Positions 1-5,810 of a stretch of 6,618 nucleotides of DNA are shown one piece after another. The translations under genes and the position numbers were made by a program. Origin of the DNA: JAPLGD01 sp041302745 (GTDB lineage: Bacteria; Bipolaricaulota; Bipolaricaulia; UBA7950; UBA9294). The notes under the pieces were generated by a model. It searched no databases. It was not told the origin of the DNA and saw nothing but the letters and a program-made list of their open reading frames with translations. Position 1 is the stretch's first letter. Each line of letters opens with the position of its first letter. The stretch lies in assembly GCA_041302745.1 (NCBI GenBank), contig JBFYQP010000119.1, positions 1 through 6,618 of the forward strand, read 5' to 3'.

Positions 1-1199
1 TTCCCGGGCACGACCTCGACGGTGTACGTCCCCGCCGGCACCTCAAACCAGTCGCTGTAGATCGGCCGAGAGACCCCGAGCTTGGAGGCGACCCGCTGGC
101 GTCCCGCATCGTAGACGTAGGCCGTGATCCACTCTCCCGACTGGTCCACCAAGCCGACAGCGATGAACCCGGGGGAGCCGAGGGTGAACGTGTACGTCTT
201 CTTGTCGCAGAGACCCATGTTGAAGTCGTAGTCGCTCGGGCAATCGCGATCGATGGCGCCCCACGCCGAGAGGACGATCCCGCCGCCCCAAATCGACCAT
301 CCCCACGGCGGCACGGCGCCCGCGGCGGCACCGCTCGCGGGCGGAGGAGGAAGCGTCGTCGTCGTCCCGGAAGGTCCTCCTGGTGAGGCCTGGATTGTGA
401 GAGAGACTTCGTAGGACGAGACCGTCGCGTCGTCTCCGTACTCCCGCACAGTTGCGTAGTACCGCCCCGCTTCGAGCGTGGACGCGATTCGGCTTGCCCT
501 CCCGCCGGCTCCGTCATCGTCCTCCGCGAGAAACCGGCCACCGGAGTCGTAGAGCCGGAGCACCGTGTCTCCGTCTGTCTTTGTCTCGATCTCGACGGCG
601 GCCGCGAGGTCCAGGCGGAACGAGTACACGTCCACGTCACCTACCGGAGCCACGGATCCGGTCCGGCACGCGACGGCGCCCACGCCGGTGAGATCATCCG
701 CCTGCGCCATCGTGTCATTCGATTCCTTCTCGTACGGACATGTGCCGGTCGAAGGAGTGGACGACGTGCCGGTCCCTTCCATCCAGATCTCGTACGATCG
801 GACGACGTTCGACCCGTAGGCGGACACGATGAGGAAGTACGTCCCCGCCTCGATCGATCCCTCGAGGCGACTCGCGCGCCCGTCTCCCCCATCGTCGTCC
901 TCGGCGAGGAGTTTCCCGCCGCTGTCGTAGAGCGAGAGCAACGTATCCCCGTCGGTTCGGGTTTCAATCACGACGTTCGAGCGCTCCCGCACCTCGAACC
1001 AGTACATGTCCACGTCCCCCGCCGGAAACACGGCGCCGCTTCGGCAGTGCACACCCGGCAGCGCTCCGAGTCCATCCGCCGCGATCGTCGTATCGTTCGA
1101 CTCCACTTCGACGCCGCACTCCGCGCTTCCGAGGAGAACAACAACGCCGATCAGGCAAGCCACGACGAGCAGAAAGACGATGAGCCGAACCCCCGCCAT
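1..1199 (-). CDS. Exported protein with tandem PPC-like beta-sandwich repeats (C-terminus outside window)
   Basis: About 399 codons are visible and the frame stays open to the left edge, so the C-terminus is missing. The ATG at 1199 follows AGGAGG with a 6-base gap. Residues 4-24 form a hydrophobic stretch, either a Sec signal peptide or an anchor. Two repeats follow, starting at E33 and E159 (126 residues apart). Each opens with ESNDT, has C-R-(S/T)-G then GDVD-Y-F, and later TDGDT, LYDSGG, LAEDDDG, GRASR and EAG-Y. This matches the bacterial pre-peptidase C-terminal (PPC) fold, usually found on secreted enzymes. A Thr/Pro/Ala-rich linker lies near residues 270-300. After it comes a third, more divergent beta-rich segment (YTFTL, FIAVGLVD, AGTYTVEV) that may be a further sandwich domain. 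No catalytic motif is visible, so any enzyme domain would be beyond the edge. It lies 48 bases after the DinB-like gene and probably shares its transcript. PPC family: fairly sure. Function: unknown. Confidence 0.85.
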   Translation of the reverse strand, partial: MAGVRLIVFLLVVACLIGVVVLLGSAECGVEVESNDTTIAADGLGALPGVHCRSGAVFPAGDVDMYWFEVRERSNVVIETRTDGDTLLSLYDSGGKLLAEDDDGGDGRASRLEGSIEAGTYFLIVSAYGSNVVRSYEIWMEGTGTSSTPSTGTCPYEKESNDTMAQADDLTGVGAVACRTGSVAPVGDVDVYSFRLDLAAAVEIETKTDGDTVLRLYDSGGRFLAEDDDGAGGRASRIASTLEAGRYYATVREYGDDATVSSYEVSLTIQASPGGPSGTTTTLPPPPASGAAAGAVPPWGWSIWGGGIVLSAWGAIDRDCPSDYDFNMGLCDKKTYTFTLGSPGFIAVGLVDQSGEWITAYVYDAGRQRVASKLGVSRPIYSDWFEVPAGTYTVEVVPG

Positions 1200-1205
1200 G
1201 CTCCA

Positions 1206-1211
1206 CCTCCT
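1206..1211 (-). promoter_or_regulatory. Ribosome binding site of the PPC-repeat gene
   Basis: AGGAGG on the minus strand, 6 bases before the ATG at 1199. It is a full-strength Shine-Dalgarno sequence. It confirms that the gene starts here, inside a 48-base gap, and is translated independently of the upstream gene. Confidence 0.8.
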
Positions 1212-1247
1212 CGATCGAGCCAATCCCGCCGCTTCGCCGCGTCGATC

Positions 1248-2027
1248 CTAGCGGGAGTCCGGGCCGTGAGGCAATCGGGCACGCCGGGTCGCCGCCGCCG
1301 CGCGGCGTACCCCGTCGAGGTGATCCCACGCGTGTTCCGCCTCGCGCCGGCACACCTTGGCGTACGTCCAGGGCTCCGACGGATCGTTCGTCGGGAACCG
1401 AGCCGGCACGTGGACCCGCGTCCGTTCTCTTCCCCGGATGCCCAGGAGGAACGGGCGGACGTCAGCCAGAAGCCGAATGCAGCGAGCGAGCGGCGCCTCC
1501 TCGGGAGACTCCTGCGGCTCAGGAAGCTCGTCGTCGATTCGCGACGCGTACCACCAAATGCAGTTGCCGACGTGGGTCAGCGCCTCGTCCATCGAACGTC
1601 CCCCCGTCCTGCACCCGTGGGCGCGCTCCTTCGCGGTGAGCCCGATCGTCGCCGCCGCCATGTCCGAGACAGCGGCTGCCACCACGTCCAGGTGTGCGTT
1701 CGCGTCGCGGTCGGAGAGGGGCCGCCGATCGATTGAGAAGAGGGCGGCCGCGTTCCCGGAGATCCAGACCGGCGCTCCCGCCACGGTCTCGACCTCGAGC
1801 CACTCGATCCCGCGAAAGGCCGCGACGCAGTCCGCCGTCGCGAGATCGTGGGCCGCGAGCCATCGCCCGTAGGCGGTGAGGCCTGCGCGGATCCGACGTT
1901 CCCGCGAGCTTCCGCGGGTGACCTTCACGGAGAACCCGGGAAGGCTCGGCGCGTGGACAAGCTCGTCGCCGTCGGGAGTCCGTTCGACGAACACCTCGAG
2001 AGGGCCCTCCGGCCGTTGCACTCGCAC
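1248..2027 (-). CDS. HicB-like / DinB-like fusion protein
   Basis: The product is 259 residues. The frame extends upstream to an ATG at 2114, but that would overlap the permease by 56 bases. I chose the GTG at 2027 because AAGGGAGG ends 5 bases before it. Residues 10-60 resemble the HicB fold: a beta-strand pair (LEVFVERTPDGDELVHAP), the HicB-like LPGF turn and a helix. Residues 105-240 resemble the DinB/YfiT helical bundle: a helix beginning near H112, then LTHVGNCIWWYASRI with H152, then PWTYAKVCRREAEHAWDHL with H232 and H236. H152, H232 and H236 fit the three-histidine metal site typical of the family. DinB-like proteins are often thiol-dependent transferases or of unknown role. No HicA-like toxin is next to it, so the HicB-like part is probably a sensor or structural domain rather than an antitoxin. 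It starts 31 bases after the permease and is probably part of the exporter operon. The fold call rests on motifs only; the reaction is unknown. Confidence 0.8.
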   Translation of the reverse strand: MRVQRPEGPLEVFVERTPDGDELVHAPSLPGFSVKVTRGSSRERRIRAGLTAYGRWLAAHDLATADCVAAFRGIEWLEVETVAGAPVWISGNAAALFSIDRRPLSDRDANAHLDVVAAAVSDMAAATIGLTAKERAHGCRTGGRSMDEALTHVGNCIWWYASRIDDELPEPQESPEEAPLARCIRLLADVRPFLLGIRGRERTRVHVPARFPTNDPSEPWTYAKVCRREAEHAWDHLDGVRRAAAATRRARLPHGPDSR

Positions 2028-2032
2028 GACGA

Positions 2033-2040
2033 CCTCCCTT
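2033..2040 (-). promoter_or_regulatory. Ribosome binding site deciding the DinB-like start
   Basis: AAGGGAGG on the minus strand lies 5 bases before GTG at 2027. A second in-frame GTG at 2021 is 11 bases away and less favourable. The longer frame from 2114 would read through the end of the permease gene and adds an Arg/Cys-rich segment unlike any domain. Confidence 0.75.
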
Positions 2041-2058
2041 CGCGTCCGTACCCGCCTT

Positions 2059-2919
2059 TCAGTACATCGTCTGCATGTCGAGGAGCCCGCGAGCCCTCGC
2101 TCGCCGCTCGGCAAGCCGGAACGTTCCGACGGCGAGTCCCGCGAGGATAACCGTCGACCCGACGACCACGCCCAGGAGCGCCCCGTTGGAGAGGCCGTCG
2201 AACGCGGGCGTCCCGGCGCCGAGGAGGGCGCGTCGCACGGCCTCGATCCAGTACGTGATCGGGAGGCCGCGCCCGACGACCTCGAGCCACGACGGCAGGG
2301 TGTCGAGCGGGAACACGACGCCGCACAAGAGGTAGAGACCTCCGGCGACGGCCTCCCCCACCCCGTAGTTGTGGCGCGCCGTGACCAGGGTCACGCCGCC
2401 GAGCAGGATCCCGAAGAGCGACAGCATCACACACCCGGAGACCAGCGCGCCAACGATCAGCAGCCAGTCGATCCCCGCGAGACGGATCGGGACAGAGAGC
2501 GCCAGCGTGCCGAGCAGAAGCGTGACCACGACCGCGACGGTGGCCACGGCCGCCTTCGCGACGCCGCGGCCCACGAGATACGCGAACACGCTGACGGGCG
2601 CGGTGTACACGTACTTCAGCATCCCGTAGTGTTCGCGGTCGTCGATGATCGTCCAACTGATCCCGGCAAGCACGGCGGGGACGTAGATGAACATCGCATT
2701 GCCGACGAACACCGCCGGGAAGAGCGGGCTGTTCACGCCGCCCTTCGCGATCACCGCGTACATGAACACGAGGATCAGCGCCCCCGCCAGCGGCTTCACG
2801 AGCGAGTAGATGGCGAACACAAACGGATCGGCCCAGTTCGACTCGATCTGCCAGCCCAACCACGCGGCCACGCGGAAGCTGCGCAGGGTTTCGTGGAACC
2901 GTCGATCGGAGGGCATCAT
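2059..2919 (-). CDS. ABC-2 type exporter permease, second membrane subunit
   Basis: The 286-residue product is an integral membrane protein of the ABC-2 permease family and would form half of the exporter channel. Hydrophobic segments lie near residues 33-57, 66-90, 119-143, 150-175, 183-205 and 245-265, so six spans, the usual number. After the second span comes DDREHYGMLKYVYTAPVSV (93-111), which matches the ABC-2 pattern of an acidic/basic stretch, G, L, then AP-(V/L)-S that precedes the coupling region. A basic tail (RLAERRARARG) should be cytoplasmic. The start is one of two adjacent ATGs (2919 or 2916). The first overlaps the stop of the preceding permease as ATGA, the classic sign of translational coupling, and GAGGGGG lies just upstream. 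The frame continues far upstream but that part is a shadow of the neighbouring permease. The substrate cannot be told from the sequence. Confidence 0.9.
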   Translation of the reverse strand: MMPSDRRFHETLRSFRVAAWLGWQIESNWADPFVFAIYSLVKPLAGALILVFMYAVIAKGGVNSPLFPAVFVGNAMFIYVPAVLAGISWTIIDDREHYGMLKYVYTAPVSVFAYLVGRGVAKAAVATVAVVVTLLLGTLALSVPIRLAGIDWLLIVGALVSGCVMLSLFGILLGGVTLVTARHNYGVGEAVAGGLYLLCGVVFPLDTLPSWLEVVGRGLPITYWIEAVRRALLGAGTPAFDGLSNGALLGVVVGSTVILAGLAVGTFRLAERRARARGLLDMQTMY

Positions 2920-3743
2920 TGCCCCCTCACAGTCAGCCGACCCTCGCGCCGCGCCAGCTTCTCGAAGTGCGCGAGCGCCCGATGCGCGAGGAGAAGAAAG
3001 ACGACGGCGGACCCGGTGAGGATCCCGAGCTCCACTTCGGCCGACAGGAATCGCAGGCTCTCCATCATCGACGGGAAGAGGAGCTGGCGCATGGCGTCGA
3101 GTCCGAGCGTGATCGGCAGAGCCGACGCCGCCGCCGCGATCACCTGCCCCAAGGCGCGCACGGGGAAGTAGAAGCCCGAGACGAGCGACACTGGCTCCTG
3201 GAGCAGGTTCGAGAAGTGCCAAGCCTCGCGTCCGAACAGGAGGAAGAGCGAGCTCAGCATCATGCCGAGTCCGTACAGCGCGACCAGCGTCGTCAGGAAG
3301 ACCCCGAGGAGCACGGGCACGTTCGTCACCGTCATCGGCACGCGGAAGAGGAGCGAGCCGATCGTGACGATCGCGGCGGCGCGCAGCGTCGTCTGGAACA
3401 TGCCGCCGAGCGCCATCCCAAGAAGGATCGCCATCCGCGACGTCGGGGCGACAACGTACAGCTCGAGGTTCCCCGTCTCCTTCTCCCAGTAGAGCTGGCT
3501 CGCCATGCTCCACAGGACGTTCAGCCAGTAGGCCGACATCGCTCCGCCGAGGACGACGAACCCAAGGAACTCCGGCGGCGCCTCGATCGCGCGGTAGATG
3601 AAGACGTAGGCCGTCACCTGGAGCAGCGGGAGAAGGATCTCGAAGAAGATCCAACTCCTCTCGCGCTGCGACCCGATCACCCGCGGATAGGCGCGGCCGC
3701 ACACGGTCCGCCAGAACATCGTCCACCTCGATGGGCGGCTCAC
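2916..3743 (-). CDS. ABC-2 type exporter permease, first membrane subunit
   Basis: The product is 275 residues, a second ABC-2 permease different in sequence from its downstream partner, so the transporter is probably a heterodimer of membrane subunits. Hydrophobic spans lie near residues 33-53, 60-82, 104-126, 133-160, 170-200 and 240-260. The segment WEKETGNLELYVVAP (86-100) matches the ABC-2 motif E-K-E-x-G-x-L-E...aP closely. The start is GTG at 3743: its GTGA overlaps the TGA of the ATPase gene by 4 bases and GGAGG lies 6 bases upstream. An in-frame ATG at 3719 is an alternative but lacks this support, and an ATG at 3920 lies deep inside the ATPase gene. Family assignment is firm. Drug, lipid and polysaccharide exporters share this fold, so the cargo is open. 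Confidence 0.9.
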   Translation of the reverse strand: MSRPSRWTMFWRTVCGRAYPRVIGSQRERSWIFFEILLPLLQVTAYVFIYRAIEAPPEFLGFVVLGGAMSAYWLNVLWSMASQLYWEKETGNLELYVVAPTSRMAILLGMALGGMFQTTLRAAAIVTIGSLLFRVPMTVTNVPVLLGVFLTTLVALYGLGMMLSSLFLLFGREAWHFSNLLQEPVSLVSGFYFPVRALGQVIAAAASALPITLGLDAMRQLLFPSMMESLRFLSAEVELGILTGSAVVFLLLAHRALAHFEKLARREGRLTVRGQ

Positions 3744-4753
3744 GATGCACCTCCGCCGCTGGGCTCCTCGAATCCGTGCCCGACCACGTCGAGGAACACG
3801 TCCTCGAGAGTCGGCGCCCGCTTCTCGAGGGAGAGGAGGGTTCCGCCGGCCGCCTCGACGGCCGCCAATAGGCCGGTCAGGACCGCGTCGTTTGCCAGGA
3901 TCACGTCGGCCTCGACGCAATCGTCGTGGGCCGTCTGCGAGAACCGGCTCACGCTCGGAACCGTCGCCACGATCGGACGGACATCCTCGAGCCCCCCGAT
4001 CCGCAGGCGAACGACGGCTTCGTGCTTCAGATCCCGCTTCAGGTTCGACGGCGCGTCACAGGCCAGGATCCGCCCGCGGTCGATGATCGCCACGCGCCCG
4101 CACAGCTCGTCCGCCTCGTGCATCGCGTGCGTCGTCAGAAGGATCGTCCGATCCGGGTGCTCGCGAAGCCAGTTCGAGACGAAGCCGCGCAGCGTCCGCG
4201 CGGTCTGCACATCGAGGCCGAGCGTCGGCTCGTCAAGGAAGAGGATCTCCGGCTCGGTCAGGAACCCGCGGACGAAGTTCATCTTCTGCCTCATTCCGGT
4301 CGACAGGTGGTAGATCTTCGTCTTGGCTCGATCGCTGAGCCCGACGACCGCCAACAGCTCGCGGATGCGGGCGCGCGCCGCCCGCGTCTCCATCCCGTAG
4401 AACTGAGAGAACATCCAAAGGTTCTCTTCCACCGTCAGAAGGCCGTAGCCCGAGGTCTCGCCTCCCGAGACCATGCCGATGTGGTGCCGGACCCCCTTCG
4501 GGTCGGCCGCGACGTCGATCCCGGCGACCCAGGCATGCCCCGACGTCGGGGTGAGCAGCGTGGCCAGGATCTTGATCGTTGTCGTCTTTCCGGCTCCGTT
4601 GGGTCCGAGCACGCCGAACAGCTCGCCCCGCGGCACCTTGAAGGTAATCCCGTCGAGGGCGACGACCTCGCGCTTCTGCTTCTTCGCCTCTCGCTTCCGC
4701 GTCCGGAACACCCGGCGCAGGTCCTCCGTACGAATCGCAAACTCGCTCGACAT
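3740..4753 (-). CDS. ABC exporter ATP-binding subunit (COG1131-like)
   Basis: This 337-residue cytoplasmic ATPase would power the two permeases encoded downstream. Motifs in order: Walker A GPNGAGKT (50-57), signature LSTGM (150-154, a variant of LSGGQ), Walker B ILFLDEPT (170-177), D-loop LGLD (178-181) and H-loop histidine H209 in LLTTHAM. The C-terminal region, about 225-337, ends with the PTLEDVFLDVVG block common in drug and polysaccharide ABC-2 ATPases. The Q-loop region reads MVSGGETSGYGLLT (94-107), with no glutamine where most relatives have VPQ. A basic insert (TRKRE-KKQKRE, 18-29) precedes strand 2. The start is ATG at 4753 because AAGGAG lies 8 bases upstream. An ATG at 4870 would add 39 residues of low-complexity Arg-rich sequence encoded by the leader hairpin, which I reject. 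It is the first gene of the likely five-gene operon. Confidence 0.95.
   Translation of the reverse strand: MSSEFAIRTEDLRRVFRTRKREAKKQKREVVALDGITFKVPRGELFGVLGPNGAGKTTTIKILATLLTPTSGHAWVAGIDVAADPKGVRHHIGMVSGGETSGYGLLTVEENLWMFSQFYGMETRAARARIRELLAVVGLSDRAKTKIYHLSTGMRQKMNFVRGFLTEPEILFLDEPTLGLDVQTARTLRGFVSNWLREHPDRTILLTTHAMHEADELCGRVAIIDRGRILACDAPSNLKRDLKHEAVVRLRIGGLEDVRPIVATVPSVSRFSQTAHDDCVEADVILANDAVLTGLLAAVEAAGGTLLSLEKRAPTLEDVFLDVVGHGFEEPSGGGAS
3748..3754 (-). promoter_or_regulatory. Ribosome binding site deciding the first permease start
   Basis: GGAGGTG on the minus strand, with 6 bases between GGAGG and GTG at 3743. It lies within the last codons of the ATPase gene and supports the GTG start with 4-base overlap over the ATG at 3719. 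Confidence 0.7.
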
Positions 4754-4761
4754 CTCCAAAA

Positions 4762-4767
4762 CTCCTT
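4762..4767 (-). promoter_or_regulatory. Ribosome binding site of the ABC ATPase gene
   Basis: AAGGAG on the minus strand, 8 bases before ATG at 4753. It decides the start in favour of 4753 over the upstream in-frame ATG at 4870, which has no comparable sequence. Confidence 0.75.
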
Positions 4768-4818
4768 GCGTCTCTCCAGAAAGACGCCCGCCGTCCCGCA
4801 GGCTCCAGGGGATTGTTC

Positions 4819-4850
4819 GCCGACGTCGCTCGCCCCCGAGCAGCGTCGGC
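4819..4850 (-). repeat. Strong 32-base hairpin in the leader of the ABC exporter operon
   Basis: Inverted repeat read on the plus strand: outer arms GCCGACG (4819-4825) and CGTCGGC (4844-4850), a 2x2 internal step (TC/AG), inner arms GCTCG (4828-4832) and CGAGC (4837-4841), and a four-base C loop (G loop in the minus-strand RNA). Twelve Watson-Crick pairs form. It lies between the DOMON stop at 4923 and the ATPase start at 4753, 65 bases before that start. No T-run follows on either strand, so it is not a textbook intrinsic terminator. It could be a U-less terminator or 3' stabiliser of the DOMON transcript, or an element in the operon leader. The structure is seen directly; the role is inferred. 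Confidence 0.65.
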
Positions 4851-4922
4851 CGCGGCTCTGTCCTACCCATGAGTAGGGGAGCCAGGTCGATTCAGTTCGC
4901 CGGTTCCTCGACGGCGCCTGCC

Positions 4923-5666
4923 CTACGGTGCGGGATCGAGCGTGATCCGTCCGGTTCCCCGCCGGTTGTGTCGCGCCGAGAAGTCGTCCGAAAGGGCGTT
5001 GTACGCGACGAGGATCGGGTATGAACCTCCGGGCAGGAGCTGCTTATCGGTCGAATCGCCCGAGTTGAGCGGGATCACGAACTCGACCACAGTCTGGTCG
5101 GCCCACTGGTGGCCGGCGGCGGAGAGCACGTTGTCCATGCCCCCGAGCGTCGCGTCCGCATCGTGGCCGGTCGCCGAGTTGCCGTAGTCGTCGCGAATCT
5201 TCAAGACGCCCTCTGCGACCGACCCGAGGATGAAGTTCGCCCCGAGCATCCGGTCCACGGGGTCGAAGCCGATCGCCACGTACCCCGTTCCGGGACTGAC
5301 GAGACCGATGCACAGAACACGACCGTCGTTCACCCAGTACACCTTCACACCGGCGATCTCCACCGAATGCGGATACTCTCCGTCCGAGATCGCGCCTTCC
5401 ACGGACGATAGAGTCACGCGTACGGGCGCCGCCGGCTTCGTCCCCGGGCTTGTCGGGGCCGCTGTCGCTGGGGCACTCCCCGTCGTCGGGACTTCCACGG
5501 GCGGCGTCTCCCCGACGGCCGGAGCCGATCCTGCTTGAGAAGCCGTCGAAGCCGGCGCCGTCTCGGGCGCCACAGGCTCGACGGCCGGCCACTGCGTCAA
5601 CACGAGCCAAGTCGCGAATCCCGCTGCAAGAGCCACACCAAGAGCGATCAAGATCCACTTGCTCAC
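4923..5666 (-). CDS. Membrane-anchored DOMON-domain protein, probable heme or sugar binding
   Basis: The product is 247 residues. Residues 4-24 form one hydrophobic helix after a short SK head, so the protein is probably anchored by its N-terminus and faces outward. Residues 27-82 are a Pro/Ala/Thr/Ser-rich linker. Residues 84-244 look like a DOMON beta-sandwich: GYVAIGFDP (128-136), RMLGANFILG (139-148), VLKIRDDYG (154-162), TVVEFVIPLNSGD-TD (192-207), YPILVAYN (216-223) and DDF-ARHNRRG-GRITL (227-243). M140 and H233 sit where cytochrome-type DOMON domains carry their two heme ligands. Such domains bind b-type heme or sugars and often serve extracytoplasmic electron transfer. No cytochrome b561 partner is in view. 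The start is GTG at 5666, with GAGGGGG 5 bases upstream (8 from its GAGG core). A GTG at 5708 and an ATG at 5696 lack a Shine-Dalgarno and would add Arg-rich residues before the helix. Long gaps on both sides suggest its own transcript. Confidence 0.85.
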   Translation of the reverse strand: MSKWILIALGVALAAGFATWLVLTQWPAVEPVAPETAPASTASQAGSAPAVGETPPVEVPTTGSAPATAAPTSPGTKPAAPVRVTLSSVEGAISDGEYPHSVEIAGVKVYWVNDGRVLCIGLVSPGTGYVAIGFDPVDRMLGANFILGSVAEGVLKIRDDYGNSATGHDADATLGGMDNVLSAAGHQWADQTVVEFVIPLNSGDSTDKQLLPGGSYPILVAYNALSDDFSARHNRRGTGRITLDPAP

Positions 5667-5671
5667 GAGAA

Positions 5672-5678
5672 CCCCCTC
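5672..5678 (-). promoter_or_regulatory. Ribosome binding site deciding the DOMON start
   Basis: GAGGGGG on the minus strand. Its GAGG core is 8 bases before GTG at 5666. It supports this start over the codons at 5696 and 5708. Confidence 0.6.
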
Positions 5679-5711
5679 TTGCCCCCGCGAGGGCATGCGG
5701 CGTTTCACTGC

Positions 5712-5740
5712 ACTCTACCGCGAAGAACGCGGCAATCCAA
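5712..5740 (-). promoter_or_regulatory. Candidate sigma70-type promoter for the DOMON gene
   Basis: On the minus strand TTGGAT (5735-5740) and TAGAGT (5712-5717) are separated by exactly 17 bases. The boxes match the consensus at 3 of 6 and 4 of 6 positions. Transcription would begin near 5705, leaving a leader of about 40 bases. A palindrome, CCGCG-AAGAA-CGCGG (5718-5732), fills most of the spacer. In GC-rich DNA such partial matches arise by chance, so this is tentative. Confidence 0.3.
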
Positions 5741-5794
5741 GCACAACGGCGCACGTTCCGCCCGCCTCAGCACGAAACCGTGGGACCCGGTGAA

Positions 5795-5810
5795 TGTGAT
5801 GCACGTTACA
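5795..5810. promoter_or_regulatory. CRP-like binding palindrome
   Basis: TGTGA (5795-5799), six bases, then TTACA (5806-5810) match the CRP-family consensus TGTGA-N6-TCACA at 9 of 10 positions, with AA just before the left half. It lies about 130 bases upstream of the DOMON start, in the gap after the caspase-like gene. A second, overlapping inverted repeat, CACGT (5802-5806) and ACGTG (5814-5818), is present. The match is seen directly; that a CRP-family protein binds here is inferred. Confidence 0.4.

Larger units (their letters stand above)
4754..4922. other. Intergenic region upstream of the ABC exporter operon
   Basis: These 169 bases between the DOMON stop and the ATPase start have no plausible gene. 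They contain the 32-base hairpin and the ATPase ribosome binding site. The operon promoter should lie here, unless transcription reads through from the DOMON gene, but I see no convincing -35/-10 pair. Confidence 0.6.

Noticed and set aside
1120..1199. Lipoprotein signal in the PPC protein (VVAC at residues 12-15 or SAEC at 25-28)
   Set aside because: The first would leave a very short signal peptide with more hydrophobic residues after the Cys, and the second has Glu before the Cys, which does not fit a lipobox. A normal signal peptide or anchor is more likely.
1248..2027. HicAB toxin-antitoxin locus
   Set aside because: Only a HicB-like fold is suggested and it is fused to a DinB-like domain. 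No small HicA-like gene with its double-stranded-RNA-binding-like fold lies on either side.
1876..3171. Plus-strand open frame of 431 codons
   Set aside because: It is antisense to the DinB-like and permease genes. Its product is rich in Arg, Asp, Glu and His with no domain pattern, typical of the opposite strand of GC-rich coding DNA.
2919..4313. Plus-strand open frame of 464 codons
   Set aside because: It is antisense to the first permease and the ATPase, which have clear family motifs. Its composition is charged and low-complexity, with no recognisable domain.
4754..4870. 39-codon N-terminal extension of the ABC ATPase from an upstream ATG
   Set aside because: The extension is Arg-rich and encoded by the hairpin leader. 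A good Shine-Dalgarno lies before ATG 4753, and the ABC domain starts normally from there.
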